Shown here piece by piece: positions 35,700 through 46,848 of a stretch of DNA of 64,000 bases. Within the stretch, counting starts at the first letter, position 1, and each line of letters begins with the position of its first letter. A program made the translations under genes and the position numbers. This DNA is from Isoetes taiwanensis (Eukaryota > Streptophyta > Lycopodiopsida > Isoetales > Isoetaceae): positions 10,666,109 to 10,730,108 of the forward strand of contig JAJEKV010000004.1 in NCBI GenBank assembly GCA_021234155.1, written 5' to 3'. The notes beneath the pieces were generated by a model. It made no database searches. It worked only from the letters and a program-made list of their open reading frames with translations, and had not been told where the DNA came from.

Positions 35700-36577
35700 T
35701 CTAAAGTATTTTTATAGATAGAATGCTTTTCATATGCTAACTTTAGCCTGTTTTCAACGTGTCTTATGCCCTGTTCTTTTGCAGATATAGCATCACATGC
35801 GATGTCAAAGAAGAGAGGAGCATGATCGATTCCGATAAACCGGCCCCATCAGAAAATCCCCGATCAGTCCGACCGTTTTGCTAAAACAAAATCAATTAAA
35901 CTTGCCCCGTTGTGTGTGATGCAGGTGTAACCACCAGAGTGAGGAAACATGTCAATCCCATTCAGTATCTTCAAGTCACAGGCGGTTCCAAATTCTAAAA
36001 ACAGTATGCCCATTGTGTTAGAGTCTTGATCAGCAGACTTCCTGGCATACCTCGCATCTTCCACTTCCTCTAATGTGACATTCATTGGCTGCGCATATGC
36101 TAAAGTCTGGTCTGATCCAATCCTCGCTTTAAAATCACCAACCACCATTACCTCTGCATGCTCCTGAAAAGCCATCACTTCTTTGGACAAATCATGAAAC
36201 GGATTTGTTTTATCGAATTCCATGCCTTCATACAATTTCATTTGCAAGGGAGCATAATAACATATTGCAATCATGAGAGTCTTATTTTTCAAACTGATTT
36301 CTATCCAGAGATGTTGATTCCGAATGTGTTTATGTTTCAGCTTTACCAAATGTGATACCTTGTCCTTGACATAAACTGCTATGCCACCATGCCCTCGACC
36401 CATTTGTTTTGATTTCTCATTCCAAACATTTCCCACTAATTGGTATCCGAACAACATAGGCAAAGCTCTTGCCTGATGTTGCCATGTTTCTGTCACGAAA
36501 ACCATATCCATATCACTCCAAACATCATGAACTGCCTCCATTTTTGCTTGGTTTGCTCCATGTGCATTCCAAGCCAT
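35700..36577 (-). pseudogene. LINE-B ORF2 endonuclease domain
   Basis: APE-type endonuclease motifs occur in order: MAWNAHG (Asn), VFVTETW (Glu), GGIAVYVKD, ICYYAPLQ (Tyr) and VVGDFKARIG (Asp; the usual following Asn is Lys). The conserved S-D-H is split by a frame break near 35860 (LAKRSD, then IDHAPLFF in the next frame). The likely true start lies upstream of the first ATG seen. Confidence 0.8.
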
Positions 36578-36589
36578 GCACCTTAAGGC

Positions 36590-37314
36590 CCGAAGTTCCT
36601 ATGTCCGCTTCCTGCTGGTAATCACCGCCTTGCCATTCCTCACCAAGATATGCAATTACACCATTTTCCCTTGCCTCCTTCACCTTGGCCCTCCTTCTTC
36701 TTGATTTCATTACGAGCTTGCGTTAAATCGGGGATCTAACCATAGTTTATGGCCCTTTAAGCGCAGCCCCCTGTTGGCCATTATCCCCGTCCCCTATCTT
36801 CCACCTTGTCAAATTTGACAAGAATAGGCCGATGGGAGCTTCCTATCTTTCCTAACCTTCTACAGTGCACAAACCCTGGATTGTGCAGATGCATAATTTC
36901 TTTGAAAAAATGACCAATTACCTCTGTTGTATTCTCGTTTTCGGCTTCCTGGAGACCGCTGATTTTCAGATTTTTTGCTCTAAACTGCTGCTCACTTTGC
37001 TCTGCCGAGGTTTTCTCTAGGTTATCCCTAGTTGTGTCTGCCACTACATGCATAAGTTCTTGCTTAATTTCGTCAATACGAAATTCTTTATGCCTTCCAA
37101 TCATGCCGACCAGTTCTTGATTTTGAGCCTTGAGCTCCTGATTTTGCTTGGATAAATCTGTGTTTTGTGTAACCAGGACCTGGACGGTTTGCTGTAAGGC
37201 ATCTATTTGCTGCTTCAAATCTTGTAACAGAGCTATGATTTGCCCGCTGTCACCATCGTATTCGACCAGATCACCCTTGCCAGGTGATCCGATGCCCTTC
37301 TTCTTAGGAGGCAT
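36590..37314 (-). pseudogene. LINE-B ORF1 (coiled coil plus RRM-like)
   Basis: Starts MPPKKKGIGSPGKGD. A heptad-rich coil of about 45 residues follows (DLKQQIDALQQTVQVL, QNQELKAQNQELVG), then NLKISGLQEAENENT, CRRLGK and RPILVKFDK, the pattern of the RRM-like ORF1p domain. The clean frame ends at 36781; other frames continue with LKGHKLWLDP and DLTQARNEIKKK, the typical end of such proteins. It should bind the element RNA as an oligomer. Confidence 0.75.
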
Positions 37315-37423
37315 ACCCTAAAATTCTTCAGGATAAGGCCTACCTTCAGCGTATCTCTCTACCTTGATCTTCTAACTGCAACCCACGTACCCCAAGGATC
37401 TATTCTTGTCCACTCATCTATTA

Positions 37424-37440
37424 TTATTTTAATATTCTTT
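37424..37440. repeat. Target-site duplication of LINE-D, left copy
   Basis: TTATTTTAATATTCTTT, identical to 39924-39940. It lies next to the A-rich tail of the LINE on the minus strand. Flanks outside the two copies differ. Confidence 0.9.
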
Positions 37441-39475
37441 TTCTTTTGAAGAACTGTGTCATCAATATATTAAAAGAATGGTAATGTTACAAAGCAAGTG
37501 AGGAGGAAGGAGAACTGCCCCAAAGAGACAGCGATACCTCGACACTCCACAACAAACTCACAAAAAAACTGCAACTCTACTGCTGTACAAACCGACCATC
37601 ACCATCTACAATACCCAAGAAGTCCCGCCAAATGGCAAACTTCCGCTCTACTAATCCCGGGAACACCAGAAAGCTTTGAAATAGCTTGTACCAGAGTCGA
37701 GGAATCGAGAGGTTTTGCGGGTTCTTGAATCCCCGAAAGATCCACAACCGCCCGCGCCTTCCAAATCAACCACACCAACCAAGCCACGCCGGATGCAAGG
37801 CTTCTTTGCAAGAGTGGCCAAGCACCGGGATACACATGAAGCGAAGAATGGCGGCTAGTCAATCTCACCTGAAATAGAGCCCACGACCCAATCCCAACGC
37901 AAAAAGTGAGGGCATAAAACCGAACAATGCTCCACATTCTCCGCGATGAAGGCCACAACAAGGGCAAAGAGGGCTCACACCCACCTAAACCCGACTCACA
38001 AGGACATTCACCACGATCTGGCGGTGCACCACCGCCCGCGAAGCACCCTAACCTTCTCGCGGGGAAGTGAGCTCCATGTCCACGTCCAAACCGAGCGCCA
38101 TCGAGAACCCGGAAGCTGCAGAGACCACTTGCCTGAAGGGGGTAGAGTGTCATGAATAGCCAACACTTGGTAACAAGACCGCACAAAACAAGAAGACACA
38201 ACATCCGGATGAACCTTCCAAACCTGCACCACCACATCATCCTGAGGGACTATAGGTATGTGTAGCGGAATACTCCCTGCCACTTGTTCCCAGATAGCCC
38301 GGTCACTGCCCTTCAGGCGAAAGCGAGCTCGAAAGAACTCCCACGAAGCTAGCTGACCACCCCAATACCAATCCTCCAAGGTGAGCACAGCAGCTCGCCG
38401 CCAACGGCAGGGTTGCCCTTAAGGCCATATCTGCATAGGCGTGATTTAGAAGGTGAGGCGAATCATAAGCTTTCTATATTAATTTTGTAGGCGATTGCTT
38501 TTTGCGACTTGAACTGTTTTATAGAAACTCTGGCAAACCTTGCCAACGTTAATGTGGTAATTGGAATAAATAAATTAGATGTCAATTCACATACAACTTA
38601 CAGGATTAAGGATTTATGTTTAGCAAAATTTGAGTAATTGTTGATTTTTTGAGTATTCTACTATGGTCCACTAGAGCTAGCAAACAATTACTTGATCTAC
38701 AATGTTGTTAAGGGGATAATCTATGATCCTAAACACTTAGATCCATGGAACTGGAGGCGAAACTCTAGATCTGAGCTTAAGAATGCATGGCTAATTTAAG
38801 AAAGGCGGGCAGACGAAATGGTAAAACTTTGGCGAAAGAATATAATTTATTTTCAATAGTAACCTATTCAGCTTTAGTATCTCATTTTCGAAAATATTCA
38901 AAATATAGCCATTTGGCTATAAATAGCCCCTTAAGGGCAACCACCGCCAATCTGCCAAGTCCCGAAATGCACATGTGGCGACCAAAGGGCAAGTCTTGCT
39001 AGGGGTAGAGGAACCCACAAGAAAGGAGAAGAGTGGTGATAAACTGAGGCATAATCTAGCTGGAAGAGCACACACACATGATCTCAAGCCCGCAACACCC
39101 CCGTGAGAAAAGGGGATGCATGTGGGAAAGGCTAGGAGACCATACAACAAAGCCTGGGCAACTCCACATGCACAGACGGCGGCTTCCCAAACGCCACACA
39201 ATGGCGAAAGAGACTGCAACAACAAAGACTGCATCAGAGAAGATGCTCCATCCTGCAGAGCGCTCCAAACAAACTTGGAGACCAACACCTTACTATGCAA
39301 TGCTAAATCCAGAATGGCCAAGCCCCCATCCTCCCGAGGGCGGAGACACTTCCACCAAGCCACTTTAACAACTGCCCCTTCATCATCCCCGCCCCACACA
39401 AAATTTCGAACAATCTTATCCAAAGCCTGTATCTTACCCTCAGGAGCTAACATCGCAGATGCTGTATACACATGA
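37441..39475 (-). pseudogene. LINE-D 3' segment: RT C-terminus and zf-RVT region
   Basis: The minus strand reads STHVYTASAMLAPEGKIQAL, NFVWGGDDEGAVVKVAWWK and EDGGLAILDLALHSKVLVSK (39480-39200), the conserved region after the L1 RT. Beyond the inserted TIR element it continues with LTLEDWYWGGQLASWEFF, a QVWKVHPDV block and LVWLIWKARAVVDL, the usual L1 end. Several frame changes are present. Confidence 0.8.
38411..38943. mobile_element. Non-autonomous TIR element (about 0.53 kb) inside LINE-D
   Basis: The terminal inverted repeats GGTTGCCCTTAAGG (left, from 38411) and CCTTAAGGGCAACC (right, to 38943) interrupt the LINE-D reading frame. The interior is AT-rich with no coding capacity; a GGCTATAAATAGCC palindrome lies just inside the right end. 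The flanks CCGCCAA...CCGCCAA hint at a target duplication but are not exact neighbours of the ends. Superfamily not assignable. Confidence 0.65.
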
Positions 39476-39483
39476 GTGCTACA

Positions 39484-39923
39484 AAGTACTGACTTGGTTG
39501 AAGGAGGGGGACACAAGTTCGTCGGTGTTCTTGAAGGAGCGCTTAGACAAATGGGCGATATCAAAAGATCTATGGCGTCCCTTGCTTTGCCTGATGGCCG
39601 GACTTTGGAGGATCCCGCTGATTTGCAGAGGTATGTGCATGCTCATTTCTCAGGGTTTTTTGCGCAGCACACTCTTCCCTATGAGCAGGAGATGCAGGAG
39701 CTTGTTTTGGGGGTTGTTAAGCCATCTATTCTGCCTCACCAGCGTGAGAGCTTGGAGCAGGAGCTCTCCAGAGAGGATTTAGCAGAGGCATGTATGTGCA
39801 TGGCCAAGGATAAATGTCCTGGGCTGGATGGCATCCCTGTGGAGTTCTTTCAGACTTATTGGGAGTGGGCTGGTGAGTTTGTGTACCAGGTATATCTTGA
39901 GTTGCTGCAGTCTTCTCAAATGG
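39484..39923 (+). pseudogene. LINE-D inverted 5' segment: start of RT
   Basis: The plus strand reads WLKEGDTSSSVF, then in the next frame MGDIKRSMASLALPDGRTL, VHAHFSGFF and DKCPGLDGIPVEFFQTYWE, the N-terminal RT region of L1. It ends at the target duplication. The central RT, including the FADD block, is missing from the insertion and was lost at the inversion junction. Confidence 0.85.
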
Positions 39924-39940
39924 TTATTTTAATATTCTTT
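39924..39940. repeat. Target-site duplication of LINE-D, right copy
   Basis: Identical 17 bp to 37424-37440. It directly follows the end of the inverted 5' segment, where the RT reading frame (ELLQSSQM) stops making LINE sense. Confidence 0.9.
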
Positions 39941-40886
39941 ATGGGATGTTATCTTGTTTTTTGGACCATTAATCTGGGCAATATTCTCATATCAAGGGCC
40001 CCTAATCTTTTATGAGTGCACCCCATGAAAGTTCCAATGGTGCAAAACAGACCAATGGTTGGTGCCACATAAATGGAAAAAATGCATGTCCCATTGAAGC
40101 CAGCAATGGACTGCAGGAATAAATGCGGAAAAAAAAAAACTAGCAAGAGGCACACCAGAAGGCTTTAGCAAGGTAAGATTTGTTAGATTTTTATTTAGGC
40201 TTTGGTGGCGATTGGTGGGTAAGCATTTTGTAGTTGTGTAATTTTGCTTCTTTAGGGCGAAATCACACTACAAGAGAGGCACCCTATCACACTTAGGATG
40301 CTAAAATACAGTCCGCGTTTTGGCACCCTGAGTATTTTAGACTGACGACATTACCTACAAAAGCTTTTGTACGCATCACATCACCAACTATATCCCCGTA
40401 ATCAAGCTTCTTCCTTGATTGCATTCTTGAATCCAGCATGAATTTTCACTGTTCACCTTTTTGGGCAATGATTGTTCTATTTTTTGGTAGTTTGTTGGTC
40501 CAATGGTCATCAATTCGGATTCAAACATTTTTTTATTGATCAAATTCGAGCTTCTGACGATTATAAAAAAATTACGTCGCTTTTAAAATCTAATGAGATT
40601 TGGCATCCAAGATCATCGCATGAAAAATTATCAATGCCGATGACTTTGTGCCATTCTATTTTAGATTCTAATACAAAATCGTTGCTTCCTGACAGATGAC
40701 ATATAAGTCTTTATAAAATATTTTGACATGATAGTGTGACATCGACTAATGGTAGAACCATTTCTGGGCTCAACACCCGCCTAAAGATGCCATTGCACTT
40801 TTATGGATTGAACGTGGCAACTTGTAGTGGTTAGGATTAAGGCCACTGCATTTTGTAACGATTGATCCTTAAATTTCAAAACTATC
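39941..40886. other. Intergenic sequence
   Basis: No gene recognised. A small hairpin CTAAAATAC ... GTATTTTAG lies near 40300-40340. A plus-strand frame at 40472-40699 has no recognisable domain. One end of the gene-fragment cluster that follows may lie here, but I could not see a transposon terminus. Confidence 0.4.
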
Positions 40887-41540
40887 TTATCTGTTACACG
40901 TTTCTGCAACTGTCAGCTTGAAAATCTCTTCCCCTTTAGATTCAAGAGCACGCCCAAGATCACCACCTGTAAATGTTCCAAGGAGGCGTTTGCCCTTGTC
41001 CACAACTATAAGACAACCATATCCTTTCACACTAAGCTCCACCAGCTTATTCATAATAAGGTCACTCTCTTTGCAGATAGATACTTTCTTTTTCATGACA
41101 TCCTGAAACTGCAAAATATATTCCTTGCTTGCTCAAGCATCCCACAGTTCTAATAAAAATTTTGGCAATTTTCTGATTACTCCAACAAGAGAAGATAGGG
41201 TCATAGTTTCTGATAACTATTACATCATATTATAGTAATCAACTTATACAGAACATTTACTGCTAGAATATATCCACCAATTCATCTTTTTAGTCTAAAC
41301 GATGGAAAAAAATTAAATACTAATCTGCCCGAAAGTTGTAAATTTATATGCTCTTAAGTAAACACGATGGCAGTAGATGTGACTTGGGCAAGGTCAAAGG
41401 AGAAAAGTTCATGTTCAAGAGACAGACATACATGCATATCACAAACTCTCTTGGAAGTGTGAATTGCTGAGGCTACAACAAACGCTCTCTTGGCTTTCAA
41501 ACAAGGAACCAGCCTCAAAAGCTCTTCCAAAAATTACTCG
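40887..41540 (-). pseudogene. Fragment of SETH3-like arabinose-5-phosphate isomerase (SIS plus CBS)
   Basis: Two pieces match the plant SIS-CBS sugar-phosphate isomerase (SETH3/KDSI type). 41540-41360: EELLRLVPCLKAKRAF, VCDMHVCLSLEHELF, FDLAQVTSTAI, the end of the SIS domain. 41108-40890: a CBS exon with acceptor TTGCAG reading [45 protein letters not shown] and [12 protein letters not shown], then TAA. The N-terminal half, the exon between the pieces and the final CBS exon are absent, and the donor after CNR reads AT instead of GT. The enzyme makes D-arabinose 5-phosphate for Kdo; this copy cannot. Confidence 0.85.
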
Positions 41541-41734
41541 TAATGATTGCTCCAAATTTGCTTGAAGATATGCTTTACAGTTGAAGACCTGCAAAAATAA
41601 ATAGATCAGTAGTTTTGCTTTGACATTAATAAATTAAGTATCTATAACAAATATACATGCTAGGTTTGTAAGCTTACCAATGTGTACATGCTACCATCAT
41701 TTTGCACCAGCAACCTGAGGATTCGGTGCCGAAA
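41541..41734 (-). pseudogene. Two exon-like blocks of an unidentified gene
   Basis: 41734-41678 (acceptor CCACAG, donor GTAAGC) reads FRHRILRLLVQNDGSMYTL, and 41588 onward (acceptor TTTTTGCAG) reads VFNCKAYLQANLEQSLRVIF in the matching phase. This looks like authentic spliced coding sequence of a gene I do not recognise. It runs into the SETH3-like fragment in a different frame within one exon, so the two were joined by rearrangement. Confidence 0.5.
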
Positions 41735-41879
41735 CTGTGGAAAAAGGCTTAATTTCACATCCATTATTTACTTGTCTGGAATAATAATGCACCACCAGAT
41801 CCTATCCAACAACAGTCTCGGAATCTATAGGATGGACTCTCTTCTGCAACAAAAACTGCAAATCCTGGGGATATTTCAA

Positions 41880-42615
41880 GCTCTTGCTGAGCTTTTACCA
41901 GGACTTCAGCCTGCTCAAACAGAGATGAGAGAAGGACAAGCTACCAATAAGAGGTAATCTTCAATTTTTAGATACCAATGAAGAAATTTGTGAATGTAAT
42001 TTCCATGTTAACAAGGAATCATAGCAGTCTGGCATGGAAAGGCCACAAAGCAAAAGACACTCACATTTTTCTCTACATAAATTTGCCATGCCACTGCATG
42101 TAGCTGTCCTTGCAACTTTTTACTGAGCATTGCTTTAATATTGAGTTTAAGGAAGAAAAAGAATGGTACAATGCAGACAGTTAAGTGAAGAATGTTAACT
42201 ACAAAACTGCAAATGATATGACATGAAACCAAATTACCTGCTGAGATGCATCTATTAGTTCTTGCTTAAGATCCTGCAATTTTTCCTTTCTTTCAATAAA
42301 TTCCTTGTCCTCTTCGATAACATGAGGTTTTGCTCCACCCCAGTCGTTTGTAACTGACTGCTTAACTTCCTTAAACATTCTAAAGAGATCTTTACCCCCC
42401 TTAGCAGGCAATGTTGCTTTCTGTGGCACGAGGATGCTGCTATTCCCATCGCCAAATAATTGACGTGGAAGTTTTACAGCTCCATCCAACATTCTTGAAG
42501 CCTCGTCCAATTGATTGAAGAAATAATCTAAGCTCCTCACCTTTCATTAGTATAGGATGCTATGCAAGCCTATGCAAGTATCTTCTAACGAGATCCTCCG
42601 CCGCTCTATAAACTC
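41880..42615 (-). pseudogene. Fragment of SNX2-like sorting nexin
   Basis: The exon at 42615-42238 matches plant sorting nexin 2 after its PX domain: EFIERRRISLE, then in another frame RYLHRLA-stop-HPI and EELRLFLQ, then ASRMLDGAVKLPRQLFGDG, GGKDLFRMFKEVKQSVTNDW and EEDKEFIERKEKLQDL, ending ASQQ at a GT donor. The next exon starts at 41910 (AEVLVKAQQE), but the match stops after about 10 codons. An in-frame stop, a frame change and a short deletion make it non-functional. Introns are kept, so it is not a processed copy. SNX2 acts in endosomal sorting. Confidence 0.88.
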
Positions 42616-42710
42616 CTTAGAACAGGGGAGCAAGAGAAGATAATTAAAAGAACCAAGTGGTGAAATAACACATAATAAAATCAAGCCACATTTAAGTCCA
42701 TTGTAAGTCT

Positions 42711-42797
42711 TAAAGCAACACGCACAGTTAAACGATTTATTGCTTTCCATATAGTTCCATAAGTTCCATCACCCATCTGTCGCATAAGCTTATAGCT
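42711..42797 (-). pseudogene. Fragment of a CDKF;4/MHK-like protein kinase (glycine loop)
   Basis: The minus strand reads SYKLMRQMGDGTYGTIWKAI then NRLTVRVAL, matching the N-terminal lobe of plant MAK/MHK-type kinases (GDGTxG loop followed by the W-x-A-I-N block). It stops before the catalytic lysine region, less than 100 bases from the SNX2-like exon. Upstream lies a GATA microsatellite, probably in the former 5' region or an intron. Confidence 0.7.
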
Positions 42798-42801
42798 CCA
42801 T

Positions 42802-44048
<1,247 letters not shown>

Positions 44049-45001
44049 ACGTGGATAGGCTAGAATTTGAGGAAAGGCTGTAGGCCCGGTAGGGCTAGTG
44101 TGCTTAAAAAAAAAAAAAACCAGAAGGCCAAGCTCCTGACGCTAGTCCTGCCCCCTCAATCCCTCAATCAGAGCAAATCGAAGCCTGCAAATCGAGACCA
44201 GGGCAAATCGAGCTACACCAAGAAATTAGACATCAGGCAACAATTCTTGCATCCAAGACTGTGACTACGATTGCAGAAAATCTCCAAGACATATATACCC
44301 CACGCCTTTCCAGCTACTAACGCTGCAGCTCTAAGAGCATCCTGCACGCTTTTATAATCTTGTAAGTTTTTGCGATTCAAGGCATTATTCGGGGCATTCC
44401 TCAGCTCCACATCAAAGCTCCAGGCAGATCCAATCAATACTCGAAATATCAAACTCGAAAGATCAAACTTTGATATCAGTTTACATTTGTGAGCAGTGAT
44501 AACTCGAAATCGGCTTGGGACCAGAAAAGAAGGACCCTGATCGCTGCATTTAGCAGCTCCATGCTGAAGATGCTGCTCCTGTCCGTCAGAAGACCTGCCG
44601 ATTTCTACGCATATTCTAAACGAGGTGCACCCTGGACTGTCACATTCGTCGGATCCGTCGATCCTATAGCCCAGATCGTATGTTGGGCCCTCTGAGCACC
44701 TCTCATTTTGCTTATGGTCATTTATGATTGGGGGCGCCTATGATTTTGAAATATGAAATACGAGTTCGCCTATGATTTTGAGGGAATATCGAACCTCTAT
44801 ACGATTTTGCCTAAGGTTTTAGAATATGAAATACGGAGGATCGAACCTCTGCCAAAATAACTTAATGTCCTAATAAGACTACTTTAATCAATATATCCAG
44901 TGAGCTAAAGTGATTATTTTCTATCTTCAATCTATGTTTTTTTTTAGCACACCATCCCTACCAGGCCTACAACCTTTCTTGAAATTCTAGCCTATCCACG
45001 T
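44049..45001. mobile_element. Inverted-repeat element with about 67-bp arms
   Basis: ACGTGGATAGGCTAGAATTT ... GTAGGCC(C/T)GGTAGGG at 44049-44117 is repeated in inverse orientation at 44937-45001; both arms end internally in an A/T run. Between them are a minus-strand coding-like stretch (44452-44213, KSVQDALRAAALVAGKAWG) and a tRNA-like promoter pair. It looks like a composite non-autonomous element. Confidence 0.65.
44838..44907 (-). promoter_or_regulatory. Pol III-type A and B boxes (SINE-like head)
   Basis: On the minus strand TAGCTCACTGG (44907-44897) is followed about 50 bases later by GGTTCGATCC (44847-44838). These match internal tRNA-gene A and B boxes in order and spacing. No acceptor stem or proper cloverleaf is seen, so a tRNA-derived SINE is likelier than a tRNA. 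A second B-box-like GGTTCGATATTCC lies just downstream. Confidence 0.45.
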
Positions 45002-45024
45002 TGCATGTCCACATCAGTATTTAT

Positions 45025-45027
<3 letters not shown>

Positions 45028-45060
<33 letters not shown>
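45028..45060. repeat. Poly(T) tract
   Basis: 33 consecutive T directly outside the inverted-repeat element. It may be the A-tail of a retroposed sequence on the minus strand. Confidence 0.9.
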
Positions 45061-45063
<3 letters not shown>

Positions 45064-45534
45064 GCAACCCATTCAAATAGGGATATATGGCCTATGTTTT
45101 CAAGAAGTGTCATTTTTATATCCATATCAAATCCCCCGGGAACCCCCTGTTGTTATGTTACATATTTGCCCTACATCGTGTCCGCCAGGCAAACCTTCCC
45201 TAAAATTCCTTCATCCATTTCCTTTTTGGTATCTTCAGAGAAAACCACAAATAGAGAACCTCTTGAAAGAGAAATATGACCTTCTAACCAATTAAGCAGC
45301 TCAAGCATGGCTAAATATACGAATTTGGATACATGACCATACAAGAATCATAGTTCTAACCATTGCGAGAATACCCTCCTGCAATATGAAACGAATTGTG
45401 GAAACTTAATGGGCCATTATTGGACTTGGCTTCTTCTGTAATAGACCATACTAAATTAGCATCATCTTATCCTTTAATCTCTTCCAATCATAGATAACCA
45501 ATAATATAATATCTTATTCAGCTGAGCCCTTCAG
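45061..45534. other. Intergenic sequence
   Basis: No gene or repeat recognised. Confidence 0.4.
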
Positions 45535-46848
45535 AAGGAGCTTGGCCACGGGTATCAGCTGACATTCAGGTCTCGCGCTATGGGAGGCAGCTATTGATGC
45601 TCTGCAGTATCTTTGACCTAGTGATTTGCAATGGGCTAGCACAGTGGCCGTCCTCTAGCCAGCACACTTGCACGCAGGAGAACCAGGGAGGTGGGCCCAG
45701 CATGGTAGACTATGTTTTGGTGGACGAGCAAGACATGCACCTCGTCAAATATTTTCAAGTGGGCACAGCTGGTAGGGATGAGGAGGTGGATTCAGACCAC
45801 TACTGCTCTACTTGCACCTGGCTTGGCAGGTTGCCTCAGGTGCCTATCCAACACCTCCTCGTATGCCCCAGCTCAGACTGGACTATGAGTGCGCTCCTAG
45901 TTACTCCCAGATGCTTACGGAGGATGGGCGGAGGATCTGGCAAGCATCTCACAATGCTCAATGCTGGAGCAGCAGGCGGGCAGGCTCATTGACGTCCTCG
46001 GGGCTGCTGCAAAGAGGTGTTTTGGGAGAAGTCGCCCCCGACAAACCTAAAGATATGGCCTTTCCGCGTAACTGGTGGTTCGATGCCGAGTGCAAAGAAC
46101 GCAAATGCCGGCTCTGCAAGTCACAGACCCTGCGCTGCGCTCGGATGCAGTCAAGCAATACCGCACTTTCCTCAAGGCTAGAAAGGCCAGGTACATTGCG
46201 GCCCATCAACAGGAAATGTTCTTCCTCCTAGAGCGTCATCCCAGGACCTTCTAGCGGAGAGTGCTCAGGAGACCAGTATAGCCCACGGGAAACATCACTC
46301 CAGATCAATGGGGGCAATACCTACAACAGCTCTACAACCCGAAGGGTGCACGGGCAGCATTACCCCCCTAGCAGGGACCAGTACTAGCAATCACAGAGGC
46401 GGAGGTAACGCAGAGGCTACAACGTCTAGCCAATGGAAAAGCACCAGACCTTGATGGCATGCAGGCAGAGTTACTCAAGTGGGCAGGACCATCCATAGCA
46501 CACGTACTGACAGGCATGTTCAACAAGGCATTGCGGAAAGGTCTTCCCCCACAATGGACCACTAGCAGGGTTGTCCTAATCTATAAGGCAGGGGACCCGC
46601 ATTGCCCGACCAATTATCGGACCATCATGATCAGCTCAGTGTTTGCAAAGGGGATCCTCGAGCAGTAGTTGACAGGATGGGCAGAAGCAACAGAAGTGTG
46701 GGCACTCACACAGGCAGGATTCAGGCCGAGGCGCTCAACCATAGATCATATCTTCACGCTGCAGACTCTGGTTGAGGACAGCAGGAACCGTCGGCAGGAT
46801 CTGTATTGCTGCTTCATAGACTTCGCCAAGGCTTTTGACATACCTTCT
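45535..46848 (+). pseudogene. LINE-C copy 1: endonuclease end and RT start
   Basis: The plus strand starts with the sequence shared with 50461 onward (AGAAGGAGCTTGGCCACGG). It encodes the end of an APE endonuclease (LLMLCSIFDLVICNG, SMVDYVLVDEQDM, SDHYC), NWWFDAECKERKC and the RT start: LANGKAPDLDGMQAELLKWA, VVLIYKAGDPHCPTNYR, QAGFRPRRSTIDH and CCFIDFAKAFD. RT sequence ends abruptly at about 46848, so the 3' part is missing. Several frame breaks occur. Confidence 0.85.

Larger units (their letters stand above)
33380..37330 (-). mobile_element. LINE-B: non-LTR retrotransposon with coiled-coil ORF1
   Basis: The minus strand carries ORF1 (37314-about 36600), an APE endonuclease (36577 to about 35800), RT (about 35695-34000) and a C-terminal zinc motif (near 33650). 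It differs from LINE-A and LINE-D: ORF1 is a coiled coil followed by an RRM-like fold, and the RT blocks (CTLDHALVLRVLCEHA, FMAFIDFSKAFDTVP) resemble Jockey/I/RTE-type LINEs more than plant L1. It is damaged by at least three frame breaks. Confidence 0.8.
37424..39940 (-). mobile_element. LINE-D: L1 insertion with 5' inversion and 17-bp target duplication
   Basis: TTATTTTAATATTCTTT occurs at 37424-37440 and again, identical, at 39924-39940, as a target-site duplication. On the minus strand the 3' segment (39475 down to 37441) ends in the L1-like TTTAATATATTGATGACACAGTTC ending plus a short A-rich tail. The 5' segment (about 39484-39923) is inverted, coding on the plus strand. This is the structure made by twin priming. 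A TIR element (38411-38943) was inserted later. Confidence 0.88.

Noticed and set aside
33270-37400. Target-site duplication of LINE-B (CCAATCCTTGGG and CCCCAAGGATC)
   Set aside because: The two sequences are inverted relative to each other, so they are not a direct duplication.
37599-38388. Plus- and minus-strand frames as host genes
   Set aside because: Minus-strand content fits the L1 zf-RVT/C-terminal region inside a defined insertion.
44830-44910. tRNA gene on the minus strand
   Set aside because: A- and B-box-like motifs are present, but no acceptor stem, anticodon arm or cloverleaf could be drawn; a SINE-like origin fits better.
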